A stretch of 64,000 nt of DNA from Ustulina deusta (GCA_023159155.1 JAJNNX010000050.1:248001-312000), one strand, 5' to 3'. Positions 35,407-46,530 are shown, numbered from the stretch's first letter. The notes: generated by a model from the sequence alone, not told the origin. Translations and numbers: made by a program.

Positions 35407-38394
35407 TCACAAATGCGCCCTGGACAACCCTGCTAACGGAACTATGTGATTGCCTTCTGTATTGATGCTTGATCTTCTCTGCATCTCCCTGACGCCTGCC
35501 TTTAGCTCTGCGACGCCGCTCCTCTTCTCTTTTTCCTTTGAAGAGGGGCGTGTTCCGGGCTTTGCGTTCGCAACTTTCAACCACTCGCCATTGAAGGCGT
35601 TAATAAGCCAATTGTTTAATTCTAAATAGTGTCAGCGTGTGTTAAATGCAAGGGAGCTGGCATGTCTATGTTCATATTGAAAGTGGCGAAAAGAGTTGAC
35701 TTACTGTCATATACAATACGATTCGCATTGTGAAAGTAGATACCGTGGTTGCTATCAGGGAACATATGCAGGTCATAATTCTCAACGCTTCCTAGGTCTA
35801 GCTTATCAAGCAGGGTAAGTGTGTTTTGCATGTGGACATTGTCGTCGGCGACACCATGCATGATGAGAAAGCGTACATTCCCAGCAAGTGCGGAGGCATT
35901 GTTAATGGCTGTCGCATCGTATCCATCCTCGTTCTGCTGCGGCGTTAACATGTATCGCTCCGTGTAAATGCTGTCGTAAAATCGCCAATCAGTAACAGGT
36001 GCGACTGCCATGCCATATTTGAATGTCTGGCCGGCATCTTGCTCGAGTGTCTTGAGGGTCTGAAATCCTCCATACGACCAACCCCAGATCGCTATTCGTG
36101 TCTCATCAGTGTAAGACTTGGCAGCCCAAATCTTGGCTGCTGCGATCTGGTCATGGGCCTCCCATTTACCCAGGTTCTTGCGAACTATGACCCGTGCTTT
36201 GCGCCCAATGAAGCCTGTGCCTCGACCATCAACCGTCACTACCACATAGCCTAAATTGGCGGCCACGTAAGACTGAAAGTCAACGGTAAATTTCTTATTC
36301 ACGGACTGTGAACCTGGGCCGGAGTACTGCTGGAACAAGACAGGATATTTCTTCCCGGGATTGAAATGAGGCGGACGCCGTTCGACGTAATTTAGCTCAA
36401 CGTCATCAACGGTGATCGTGCCGTACTCAAGAAGCGGAAGCTCGTATTTCTTTGCCCTGTCCGCCAACTCCTTGTTTTCTTCGACGACATATTCAAATGG
36501 GTTGGGGTTGCTTGGAGTGCTAATCACCTTCTGAGTAGGTATATTTGGCCCTTGATAGGAAATAAGGGCGTATCCTGCTTTACGAGAGAACGAGGCGCTA
36601 TAGTAGCCTTCCTTAGTAATGTCAGTGATGGCTTTGAGATTTGAACCATCGAATTTGACACTGTAGATATGTCGTTGAATTGAGGACTCCTTGGTGGCAG
36701 TAAAATATGCTACGTTGTTCTTCAAATCGACGGCTGACGGCCCACCTTCAACCTCCCAGTTACCCGAGGTTAACATAACAGGCTCACTCGCGTCGAGAGG
36801 GCTGAAATAGGCAAGGTGGTCGCCATTGTCATGGATAACAGTGTCGAGGTATCCATCTTCTGGTCGGCCGTTTTCGGGATCGGCTGGGATATAGGTCGTG
36901 TCATGAGAGATCTCAAACCAACCTCCATCAATCTTACCCACGTCAACGGTCCGTACAGTCTTGCCTGTCCGTGCAATGACATCTACAAGGACGACACGCA
37001 TGACGTCGCTGACGCGGTTTGTTTCCTTGATGAGCACATAATCCCCTGCCCATGTAATATCAGTGATGAGAAGATCGTCTTGATCGAACCCTCCTTCAAT
37101 CTCGACAGTAAACGTGTCGCCCTTGGCCACATCGTAGAAAAGAAGATCGACAAAAGGGTTCGGGGACCCTGCCTTCGGATACTTGAGCTGTTGAACTTCC
37201 GGGTAGGCCTCCTTACCCGGGGGAGGTTGCTCTCCGCTCGGCCTCTCAATGAAGAATTGAATGGGGTATTCAGGCACGAGTGTCTCGTTCGTCCGGAGGA
37301 AAGCCATGAAGTCTCCATCGTTGGACCACCAGGTGGCGCTGTTGTCACCGAAGACCTCCTCTTCGTACACCCAATCTGGAATTCCATAGAAGTATTCCGG
37401 ACCACCATCTTTGGTAACTTGCACTACTTTCTTGCTTTCAAGTTGTCGGACGTAAAGATTGTTTGAGCTCGTAAAGGAGATGGCATCGCTTTTGGGGCTC
37501 CATTGTGCCAATTGAACCCTACGTTCCGGATTATCCGGGTCCAAAGGTTCGGCAGTTTGGGTTTCAACATCAAATATCCAGTAAGTGGCCGTGAACGAAT
37601 GCCTCCAAACACTACCAATACCAGTCGCAATGAGGACTTTCTTCAGATCAGGACTAGGCCAGACCTCTTCTGGTGATATGGTCCGACCCCCAGCGTCGAA
37701 GAAGGCCTGCTGCATCAACGTCTTGGAAGAGGTGATGTGAGCACCGGCCGCAACATGCTCGCTATCCCAACTTTGGACATCCTCAACCACGAGATAATCC
37801 TTACTCGACGCCCCTCGCTCCAATAAAAGCCCGTCTTCGCCGTTGGCACCCTCAATCCAACTGATTTGGTGGCCGTTGGCTCTCCAATACCCAGTCAAGA
37901 CCTGATCCAGGGTTACGCTCTTGCCGGCGCCACGTGAGGCGGTAGCGGTTGGGTCGTGTTCCTTCTGAGAGGAGTGTTGGTACGACTTGGAGGAGATGAA
38001 GATGGCCAGCCCGATGACCCAGACAGCGACGAGAATGCCGGACGCAAGCAGTAATATCCGCTTGAACTTGACGTCCATACCGAGAGTCTTGCCGGGGACG
38101 GCGGAATCTAGGAAGGCAGCCCGCTCATCGTCGTAGTTGGGGCTGTTGAAGGAATCGTCATGGTCCGAGTCGGAGAGCCCGCGGTTGGCCTTCTCTCGTT
38201 CGCCGAGGCGTTCGAAGACTAGGCTCGTCGTCGAAACGGAGGAAAGAGAATCGCGTGAAGGGCGTGGCGAAGCTGCTGAGAAGTTAGACGACTCCGGGTT
38301 TCCTTTGGTGTTGAGAGGACCTGATGAACAGCTGTCCTGGCCATCGACACATACCCATTTTCACCAGAGGGCCCTCGCGATCCGAGGAGACCAT
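35407..38394 (-). CDS. Type II membrane dipeptidyl aminopeptidase (Ste13/DPP IV family)
   Basis: Three exons: 38394-38355, 38275-35705 and 35621-35407, giving 941 residues. A cytosolic Ser-rich N-tail precedes a signal anchor at about 87-107 ([20 protein letters not shown]). A beta-propeller region follows, then a prolyl-oligopeptidase domain with Ser747 in GWSYGG, Asp in GVADDNVH (about 824-825) and His857 in DSNHGIYF. These S9B peptidases remove X-Pro or X-Ala dipeptides in the late Golgi (Ste13) or vacuole (Dap2); which of the two cannot be told by eye. The first intron (79 nt, GTATGT) has two adjacent in-frame acceptors (AGCAG). The last intron (83 nt) lies just after NANRIVYD; the final exon gives [13 protein letters not shown] and a long basic tail. 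Confidence 0.87.
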
Positions 38395-38992
38395 GTATCA
38401 CCAATTTTCAAGTTTGCATTGAGAATAGTACTACGTCTCCGGACGAAAGCTATATCAAGAAGCCGGCACTCGTGTGCCGATGGAGATATGGTATAATTGA
38501 GGATGACGATCAAACCAGTCGCGTCGCCTCAGGATTGACTCGAAATGGATGGCTTGTCGCAATTGTGGCGTACGCTTATAATTCTGTGGCTTAGGTCCAA
38601 CGCAACACTAACCCCGGGCCCCAAGTAGGTACTTAGGTACCGATGCCTGATAGGTTAGGGGCCTATTCTCTATGTACCTAGGTACCTAGACTGTGATGGC
38701 TACATCCTAACCCACCTAATTGTTTACGCTTCACATGTGTATTTCTTTCTTTCTTTCTTTTTCAGCACCATTTATGACCGAGATAAAAGTCAATCCGGAA
38801 GCACTAGACAAGCTCTACTTGTATCATGCCATACTAAAATGCATCAAACAATGATGTAACGATAACTCCGATCCACCCGGCTTCTCCAATTTTACCCGTC
38901 ATGAAAGCCAATGCAGTGCTTCTCGCGGACCTCGACCAAATTCTTAAAGCCCCAGTACACTCACTACCTAGTAGATCGCGCAACCCTCCAGA
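38395..38992. other. Intergenic with TAGGTACCTA motifs
   Basis: Contains GTAGGTACTTAGGTACC near 38626 and GTACCTAGGTACCTAGA near 38674, plus a TTTC microsatellite near 38742-38763. No gene. Confidence 0.6.
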
Positions 38993-39473
38993 TTACGCCG
39001 CGAGTTGTGGTTCGGCCGCGGTGTCGATTTTCTCGATGATGGCTGCGGTTCCGTAGGCACAGCATTGCGCAAAGCCGCCCATATCCCCGGATTCAAAGCG
39101 AAGGCAGATGATGGCGTTGCCGCCGCGGCCTTTCGTCTCCGCCACCACCCGGGAGATGGCATCATTTCGAGCCGAGTAAAGCTATCATAAGACCACAGGT
39201 CAGCATCTATCGGTTTGTAGTCTGCTTCACGCCACAAACACCCACCATGTTCGTGAACCATCTGAGCTCGCCGCCTGCCATGCTCTTCAAGACCATCCCC
39301 AAGCTGGCGGCGATGTTTCGCGATCGCACCGTGAGCCCATATACGGTGCCCAGGACGCGGACGATCCTGTACCCCGGGATGTCGAACATGGTCGTCGTCA
39401 TCACACCCTGCGTCTCTGTGTAACAGTGCAGGTCGGATAGCTCGGGCGGAACGTGGGCTGGCCTCTCAGACAT
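38993..39473 (-). CDS. YbjQ/UPF0145 family protein
   Basis: Two exons: 39473-39246 and 39181-38993, with a 64 nt intron (GTGGGT donor, TAG acceptor), giving 138 residues. The block FDIPGYRIVRVLGTVYGLTVRSRN and, in exon 2, LYSARNDAISRVVAETKGRGGNAIICLRF are the conserved halves of the YbjQ (DUF74/UPF0145) fold, a small protein forming pentameric rings in bacteria. Role in fungi is unknown. Short length and the single intron fit the family. It is the last recognised conserved gene before the repeat-rich island. Confidence 0.8.
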
Positions 39474-41839
39474 GATGGATACAAGCTAAGTGCGATAGAA
39501 ACGGATTGGCAAATGTCTTCCAGGAGTGTTTACGCGTCTGGTAGGAAGGTGGGTGGTGTTGATATTGTTGATCGGATGGAGCAGAGGACCTACCAGCCTC
39601 GGAAAGGCGTTCTTAAATACACCTTTCTTCGCGCCTTCCAACAGTGATGCTTCGGAATGATGGAGAAGTGACGTTACGTCTTGCTTGTCGTTACCAGAGC
39701 GGACGTTTTCCCTTCTTATACATCCTACAATCTGTCTCTAGACTCTGACCTGACCGCCTGCTAGGGCAGAATACAGTCATTCTCATGGGCTGTTTTTGGC
39801 ATGGAAAGCGCCTTGTCTCGTCAAATATTCTTTCGCCTACCTAGCTCGACTACTACGGCATCTTTCGATAGTGCGACGATGAACCTAAACGGCGATCTCT
39901 GATCCCTGATTCGCCCGGCCGACACTGGGTCGCGCCGTATTTCGTATCCCGTAAAGCGCCGGTTGGTTTGTCTCCACTTCAGGCTTCAGGCCGGTGGCAG
40001 AGCTGTGGCTATGAACCTTGCTGTAATTTCATTACGTCAGCCAACCCATGAGAGAGATTTAATTCAGCTTGGATAGTAGCCATAACAGGACTCAATTCAA
40101 TTAATCTTACTTACAACTATCATCCAGTCTAGACTAGGTAAATTATACGAACCAAGCTAGTCAAGACAATACTGCGTGCTGGAGCTGCTTGAAGAACACC
40201 AATATGGTCCCCGAGGGAATATAATAATCTGTCCAAAGATAACCTAGGGGGCGGAACTAGGGTGTTTTTAAACCGCAACCTGCCTAAGTAGCTCATGGCG
40301 GCTTTACCGGGAGCAGGGGCGACGATCTTTTGAGTCACTGTCTCTCTAATTTTATGAGTAGCAGATCCATTTTCTAGCTTGCCCTATCAAGTCAAAGGTT
40401 TGGTCGAAAGAAGGTCGGGCGTGGAAGATCTCCGCTGGTAATATCGTATCGCGTTGGCGACTCAGAAGGAACGGGGCATTTGTCGATTCCCCGCTAGATC
40501 CATCAGAAATCCGGATATGTTCCTCCTTCTGTTAAAAACGAGGGCATTTGGGTTATTTGGCGTATTGGCTGGTTAAACTATTGTTTCCTTAGCATCTGCT
40601 CTCCTACGCGTATGTATTAACAAATCAGTAATAGTCAATCCATCACCGTTGTATGTCCTGTAACCGTTGTCCTCCATTGTGTCATCCTCTAGTTACTTAG
40701 AACAAACTATCATTCATGAACAGCTACACTTTATAAAAAATTGATATCATCATAGCCCGTCATCATTACTGTCCGGGGTGGTCTGTCCATCCATAAACAT
40801 GTTTCTTCCTTTTTTTTCTTCCGACATTCGGGCGCCAGCAGACGTATCGGAACCCGCAGGAGGTTCATTGATCGTTTCTGGATGAAATTTCCTTTAGGTC
40901 TGGTTGGGAATGAGGTAACAAAGTTGTTATCCTGGCCACCCGGTACCCTGGTAAGACGTAGACTCTGGATAGGATTGCAACATTCATACCCACACTGTTG
41001 CAATAATCGCTACTAAAGTGGAACTTCTTAACTGCCGTATATACACTGCAAAGAAGATAAGATCTGACTCGACTAATCTTGGTTCGGCGTCAACCCCCAA
41101 ATACGGAAGTAGGCCATTGGGTAGAGGTTGAGAAGAAAAGAGGAGAGGAGACTTGAACGTTTGATGTTTTAGAATCATTGTTTCCTTATTGGAAAGCTTT
41201 GCAAGCCTCCCAGTCGCTCTTGCAAAGCTTGATGTTAATATCGGTCGACCAAAAACTCTATATTTGTCCGCAAGCCTCTGATTGGTCAAACTCAAAATCC
41301 CAGCCCTCTGATTGGCTTATGCATGCCAAGGAAATTGACCACAACTCTAAATATACATTCATGGCTTACGCAGTCTTTGCCTGGAATCTTCCTAAATAGC
41401 GGTTCGAGGCCCTGAAGGGGGGTCAAAGGCTCGGCTGGGTCTGACTACCTACCTAGACTCTGGTAGCGCCGCAGGCAAAGGGGGGATCCCAGGGAGTCTC
41501 TCCCTGGTATACGTACTTAGTTAGAGAGGAAAAATTTAAATTGAAGTGTCTTGCACTTTGATTTACAGCGTACTAAAAATGGAGCTTCGTCGGCAAAGCT
41601 TTCCATTTTAGGGACATACTTGGCCCTACACGGTCTTTTTCTTTTGCAGCCAACGCCAAGGTATTGAAACGAGACGAGAGAAATCAATTAAGTGCCGGGT
41701 CAGCAAAGAGTTGCGGATTGACTATCTTGAAATCATAAATAAGGTGAACGAGTGTCCCAAAAATTGAGATTGTCCCAGATAGTTCGTCGGTTGCAAGAGC
41801 GCATTTAGAGGTGTTGGTGTGAACCTTCAAAAGGAACCC
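39474..41839. other. Left flank of the repeat-rich island, no gene recognised
   Basis: Short frames only. A palindrome-like GTTAAAAACGAGGGC at 40531-40545 resembles two other copies in the island (44457 and 47696). Small hairpins occur near 41490-41515 (CCAGGGAG with CTCCCTGG) and 41577-41612 (AAAATGGA with TCCATTTT). Confidence 0.5.
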
Positions 41840-41884
41840 ATAAGCTAACACCCCCCCTTGCGAACCACCCCATCGCGACCCAGC
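41840..41884 (+). repeat. Left terminal inverted repeat
   Basis: 45 bp, including a run of seven C and the stretch TTGCGAACCACCCCATCGCG. It pairs with 44002-44046. Confidence 0.85.
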
Positions 41885-43126
41885 CACCAAAATAGCCACC
41901 CACCAACTTTCGAAACCATTATTTATAGCACAACATAGTATTTATAGCTAACCTTAATGTTTTTATTAAATATTAAAACGTTCTGATTTTAATTATATTT
42001 TTAGTTTCTGTTTTTTCTATTTCTAGTATGTTTTTATTTCTAGCTTTATTTATATATAGCGTTTACTATTACAATTTTTGTTTGACTTGCTATATATAAG
42101 TTATATAAATAAAATAATAACTAAGTAGCAATTTAATTAATTTGTGTTTTAATATAGTTTTTTTAGCTAGTTTAGCTTTTAATAACTTAATATATGCTTT
42201 TAAAATCGTAATTTTTTTAGCTTTTTAGTTAAAAGCTTTGCTAGTTTTTATAAAAAATAGCTTTTATAATAAGTTATTAAAAAAAAAGTAGTACTTAGCT
42301 AATTTCTAAATTATATATTATAAATTTTAGTTTTTTATAAATATTATAATTTTTATTTGGCTTAATCTAAGCTAATATTTAAATATTTTAAATTAATTAA
42401 TTAATATAAGTATTAGCTAAACTTTATAAGTAATATTTTTATTTTTAAATATAATATATTTTAAAAATAATAATAATTAGATATTTTTTAGCTATATTTT
42501 AGCTATTATTTATATTTTTTTAATAATTTTTAATAATAAAATAATATTATAAGCTTATTTATATATTATAATTATATTTTTTTTTAAAAATATAATATTA
42601 AAGTAGCTTTTAAATATTTTTTTGATTTTATTTTTAAACTTTTTTTTTAATAAATTAAAAACTTTAACGTTTAATATTTATATAATATAACTATAATATA
42701 GTTTATAAAAAATAAATTATATTTTATTTAAAAAATAAAGCTATAAAAAATTATTATTTATATATAAGTTATAGCTATTATATACTAGTATAATTTATAT
42801 ATTATTAAAATAGCTTTAAACAAATAAAATAAAAATATTAATAAACTAATTAATAATAATAAAGTTATAAATTTATTTATTAAGCAAAGTTCTAAATTAT
42901 TAGTTTTTAAATAAACTATAATTTATATTTAAAAACTATTAATTTTAAATATTAATTTTTTTAAAAATAAATAGTAGTAATAAAGCAATATTTTTGCTAT
43001 TAATATATTTAAAAAATATTATTTATTTGTTTTTTTTAATGTTTTTTTTTAAAGCTATATATATTAAAGCTTTATAAATAACTTAATAACTTTTTTTTAT
43101 ATTTTAGCTAATATTTATTTTATTAG

Positions 43127-43393
43127 TGTTGGATTAATCGTACGCAATTAGCTAGGGCACTTACGGACCCCTTCGTACGAAGGGGTCTGGCCAAGGGGGG
43201 GTCTGGGCCAAGGGGTCCGGGACCACCTACAGACCCCTCCGTACGGAGGGGTATATAGGGGGCTCCCACCTACCCAATTCCTTCCTTTCTTTCCTTCCTT
43301 TTGAGTGTGGCATATAGTGAATAGACTGTATTCCACCAACCTTGCAGGCATGTACTGCTGCCTTGGAAATATGCAGTACACTCCATTCAAACA
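43127..43393 (+). mobile_element. Solo LTR, Ty1/copia-like, nested in the decayed transposon
   Basis: A 267 bp island of normal base composition sits inside the AT-rich body. It begins TGTTGGATTAAT and ends AAACA, giving TG...CA ends, and is flanked on both sides by ATTAG (43122-43126 and 43394-43398), a perfect 5 bp target duplication. TGTTGG starts are common in Ty1/copia LTRs. Inside are two perfect palindromes centred on CGTACG (43166-43187 and 43233-43252), a TATATA at 43252-43257 that could be the promoter, and a pyrimidine tract near 43281-43302. No internal retrotransposon sequence or second LTR is present, so it is a recombined solo LTR. Strand is inferred from the TATA position. Confidence 0.85.
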
Positions 43394-44001
43394 ATTAGTA
43401 TTAAAAAATTGTTTTAAAAATATATTTATTAGTTTAAAAATTTTAAAACATTTAAAAAATAGCTTAATATTAGCTATAGTTGCTTTATTAATATATAAAT
43501 AACTAATAAATATTAATTTAGTAGTTTTTAGCTTAAGATTATAAAAAAAATATATATATATATACTATAACTTTTTAAGTATTTTAAAGTTTTTAAAAGC
43601 TAATAATATATGTTTAGCTATATATTTAAATTTAACTATTAAAAATATAAAGCTTAGCTTAGCTTAACTTATAGCTTAATTAATTAGTTTAGTTTTAAAG
43701 TATAGAAATAAAATCTAAAAGTATTAATATAATTACTTTTTAGTTAGAATACTATTAAAGCAGTAATATATATATAACTAGTTAATATTTTATTAAATAG
43801 CTGCTTGTTTTTACGAAGTACTAAGTTAAGCAATACGAACTATAGCTATTGCACGCTATTAGTTGCTATATAAAAGTATTACAATAAAGAAAAGTTAATT
43901 CTAAAGAAAATAAAGATAAAAAGAAAACATAAGAACTAAACGCGGTTGCGTTATTTAACAATTTTTAATTAAAGTAGTTGGGGTTAGTAGCGCGTTTTTA
44001 G

Positions 44002-44046
44002 CTAGGTCGCAATGGGGTGGTTCGCAAGGGGGGGTGTTAGCTTATA
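44002..44046 (-). repeat. Right terminal inverted repeat
   Basis: Inverted copy of 41840-41884 with two C-to-T changes (read on the minus strand: CATCGCG became CATTGCG, and GACCCAGC became GACCTAGC). It keeps the seven-base homopolymer exactly. Confidence 0.85.
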
Positions 44047-44538
44047 TCAACCGTTTTCAAAAGCACGGTAAGGCACTTTTAATTTCATTCGATGTTGCAG
44101 ATCTATCACTGCTGCCTCTTCAGCTGGGATTGAGAAGGAAGTCATGTCAAAAGTCCTAGGACCTTGTTGGGGAAAAAATAAGCTTTCGACTATAGGGAAG
44201 GTGTGCCGATGTTGAAAATCTAGCGAAATATGAGGCTGAATGAATCTTGCTTACCTTATCAGAGTGAGTTAAGTTTGCTTACAAATGTTGAAGAGTTTTA
44301 AATCTTAAAAACGTTTAGTATTATATAATAAAATATACATAAATGCTAGGTTAGGTATATACTAAAAATACTAAGATATACTAAATCTAAATAAATGCTT
44401 ATTATTTCCTATTTGGGCCATAGGAAAATATATTGGATTTTTCAAAGCCTAGTTGACCTTTGTTAAAAACGAAGGCAATGTTGATTCTGACCGGTCGCGA
44501 CGGCCATAGTCGACAACAAATCCCAAATTCCGCGCCGT
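44047..44538. other. Intergenic, right flank of the transposon
   Basis: AT-rich at 44280-44410. A near-palindrome CCTTTGTTAAAAACGAAGG lies at 44457-44475. No gene. Confidence 0.6.
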
Positions 44539-45180
44539 CTATGGCCGCCAGAGCCATTCCATCAATTCATCTGGCTCTTCCATGATGGAATCATTGACAC
44601 CTTTATCTCTTTTCCCCTGGCGCGGGAAAGGCCATTGAGCCTGTGGCACGGTAGCCGGGACTCGTCGACCTGGCCGATCTTTTGTCTCCCAATACATTGC
44701 AGACATATCTTTCACTTCAAGAACCCAGATTCCGCGAGCGTTCCCTGAAGCGTCTCGATGAACTACTTGTTCGATCCTCCAGGGCCATTCGCCCCCTTGG
44801 TGCACCCAATGTTCGATGACCGGACGGTGTCGTGCACTTCTCGCTCGCCGGTCTTCGTGGTAATATTGGCTGGACGATGACCCCTCAGTCGCAAGCACCG
44901 GTATCTCGCGGCGACCTCGCAGTTTCTTGGTTTTGTCTTCTGCTTCCCTAGGGCGATCATCTCCTGTCTTAGGGTCTTGTTCTTGAGTTATCCACTTTCG
45001 CATGTTGCGTCCACTCTGATAATCTTTCCACGCTTGTCGAATTACGCGAAATGGCCATGTGATGATATGAGAGAGGAACAACGTGGCACGCTCCATCTTG
45101 GTCTGATGATTGTGGCGATGTGCGGCTTTCTCAGTTATTCTTTTATTGACTGATTCTTCATGGTGGTGTGAGGCCGCCAT
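44539..45180 (-). CDS. Orphan hypothetical protein, 213 aa
   Basis: A single ATG-started frame of 213 codons. The protein is charged, with a short amphipathic or hydrophobic stretch at about 31-47 (ATLFLSHIITWPFRVIRQA), an Arg/Glu-rich middle and a Trp-containing C-terminal half (HWVHQGGEWPWRIEQVV, GIWVLEVKDMSAMYWETK, MEWLWRP). I recognise no family. It sits inside the repeat-rich island, and its base composition is ordinary and not RIP-like, so it is probably intact. It may be a lineage-specific gene; an untested intron could change the ends. Confidence 0.5.
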   Translation of the reverse strand: MAASHHHEESVNKRITEKAAHRHNHQTKMERATLFLSHIITWPFRVIRQAWKDYQSGRNMRKWITQEQDPKTGDDRPREAEDKTKKLRGRREIPVLATEGSSSSQYYHEDRRARSARHRPVIEHWVHQGGEWPWRIEQVVHRDASGNARGIWVLEVKDMSAMYWETKDRPGRRVPATVPQAQWPFPRQGKRDKGVNDSIMEEPDELMEWLWRP

Positions 45181-45528
45181 GATGGTATGGGGTGCAGGGC
45201 GTTAGTTGCCGCTCAGCTATGGGCAGGATTGGTAAGCGCACTGAACGTGTTACGGCACTTGTTTTCCCGAGTTGCAGTTTTGTGGTAAGATGGATGAAGT
45301 TCCTTCCCCCCCCGCGCAGCAGAAGAGACGTGGCTTTTATGCTTTTTTTCGCAGTCAACTAAGGTTAAGGTACCTACCTGACTGGCTTCTGACCGCCGAA
45401 TAACTTCTCCGGCGTAACTTATATCGGCTAGGGGCAAGGTTATATAAGTACACCTATATACCCCGCCTGCTTTGTCACATGCAGAAATAATGGACATGGC
45501 TCATCAGTACCAAAATTCAGTAACAATT

Positions 45529-45678
45529 CATAGTTTCCATTTCTGTGCTAGTTATAGGAAAGACGTGGTTAGTTTAAGGGGTAAAGTGGACGATGTGAGT
45601 AGGCTCATGTATATGGGGTACTCACCTTGTCCTTACACTAGGAGATAGGCTGTCCCTGAACTTCCTAGTGTAAAGTAC
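45529..45678 (+). repeat. 150 bp direct repeat, copy 1, ending in a hairpin
   Basis: Ungapped hand alignment to 47715-47864 shows about 18 mismatches in 150 positions, most of them transitions. The last 46 bases contain a hairpin with an 11 bp perfect stem (TTACACTAGGA at 45633-45643 and TCCTAGTGTAA at 45663-45673). Confidence 0.8.
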
Positions 45679-45733
45679 TGAAGTTGGCAACTATAATTGA
45701 CATTACTCACCCCTTGGGTAAGTTGTGTCGCCC

Positions 45734-45774
45734 CTATACTAGGAGATAGGCCGAATCTACACTTCCTAGTATAG
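45734..45774 (+). repeat. Isolated 41 nt hairpin copy
   Basis: Stem CTATACTAGGA (45734-45744) with TCCTAGTATAG (45764-45774), loop 19 nt. It is the same length and layout as the hairpin of the 150 bp repeat, with changes on both arms that keep pairing. Confidence 0.75.
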
Positions 45775-46029
45775 TTATCACTCGTTTCTCTTGGGGAATT
45801 GGACGATCGAGTAAAGGAAATAAAATATATCAATTCATTCGTGATGCCAGCTGAAAGGTGGCTGTTCTTCCGTTTTTTTCGTAAAAATCGACCCTTGTGG
45901 TGTTTATATCCCCTATGGGTAAAGCCACCAAGTGGCTCATATGCCAAGCCCCTGTGATCCACTCATACCACTTCAATACCCAAGAAAACCATGCTTAGTT
46001 AAGCACGATATCTGACAATCAGTTCCTAA

Positions 46030-46530
46030 TTTGTATCCCTCGGTGGCGGCGCAGCGAAGGAACACCTAACTGGCGCTGATATAGGAGGCGTGGTGGGCGG
46101 CGTTATAGGTGCTCTCCTGTTGTTGGGCATCGTTATCTGGGTGATCATGAGGCGTCTGAACGACTTGATGAAATACGTGCAGGCAAGACTTGGGCCGTCC
46201 CCGCACAATAAGCCTAGTGATGAGCCGGAAGACTTAAGGCGAGATAAAAATCAGGCACTTTCTCAACAGATGCCTTCCGAAGTCTGGGATCCCCATTCCG
46301 AAGGGCGATTTCGGCGCCCACTTGGCGAGCTGACCGGAAGTTACGATGCCCACAGTATCTCTGAGCTAGGGGGAAGTACTTCACCAGGATCAGCTACTTG
46401 CGTCGCCGATATAGTAATAACATATATAATAGTCGTGGTCCCAATTGGTTCCCCAAAGGTTGACACACACCCACTGGTGTCATTACATTCGAAGCCGATA
46501 GGACAGCAGGAACCAGGCCCTGTATTATAG
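46030..46530 (+). pseudogene. Possible remnant of a single-pass membrane protein
   Basis: The frame is open from just after a TAA at 46027 to 46530. It encodes a Gly-rich membrane span (GADIGGVVGGVIGALLLLGI then VIWVIMRR) followed by a hydrophilic tail. This span type is common in fungal secreted or wall-sensor proteins with an extracellular domain upstream. No extracellular exon or ATG could be found upstream (a GTG is at 46090), so this is either a last exon whose partner I cannot place or a fragment. Confidence 0.3.

Larger units (their letters stand above)
41840..44046. mobile_element. Decayed DNA transposon with 45 bp terminal inverted repeats, RIP-like AT-rich interior
   Basis: The two ends are near-perfect inverted copies: the left end begins ATAAGCTAACACCCCCCC at 41840 and the right end, read on the minus strand from 44046, begins identically. 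Over 45 bp they differ at two positions, both C to T. Between them, from about 41930 to 43980, the sequence is almost only A and T, with remaining G/C mostly as AGCT/GCTA; no open frame of interest remains. This fits heavy RIP of a multicopy element. A TA on each side of AGCTAACACC would fit a Tc1/mariner-type target, but no transposase is left to confirm a superfamily. A later LTR insertion lies inside. Confidence 0.8.
45181..46029. other. Island sequence with hairpin repeats
   Basis: Holds the left copy of a 150 bp direct repeat and one extra hairpin copy (separate entries). Frames across the repeats (for example 45633-45962) are by-products of the repeat. Confidence 0.6.

Noticed and set aside
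36816..37466. 216-codon plus-strand frame inside the dipeptidyl peptidase gene
   Set aside because: Antisense shadow of the beta-propeller region.
43148..43390. 80-codon minus-strand frame
   Set aside because: Lies entirely within the solo LTR and results from its palindromes.
45633..45962. 109-codon minus-strand frame sharing an end peptide with a frame at 47819-48019
   Set aside because: The shared peptide is just translation of the 150 bp repeat and hairpin; no independent coding evidence.
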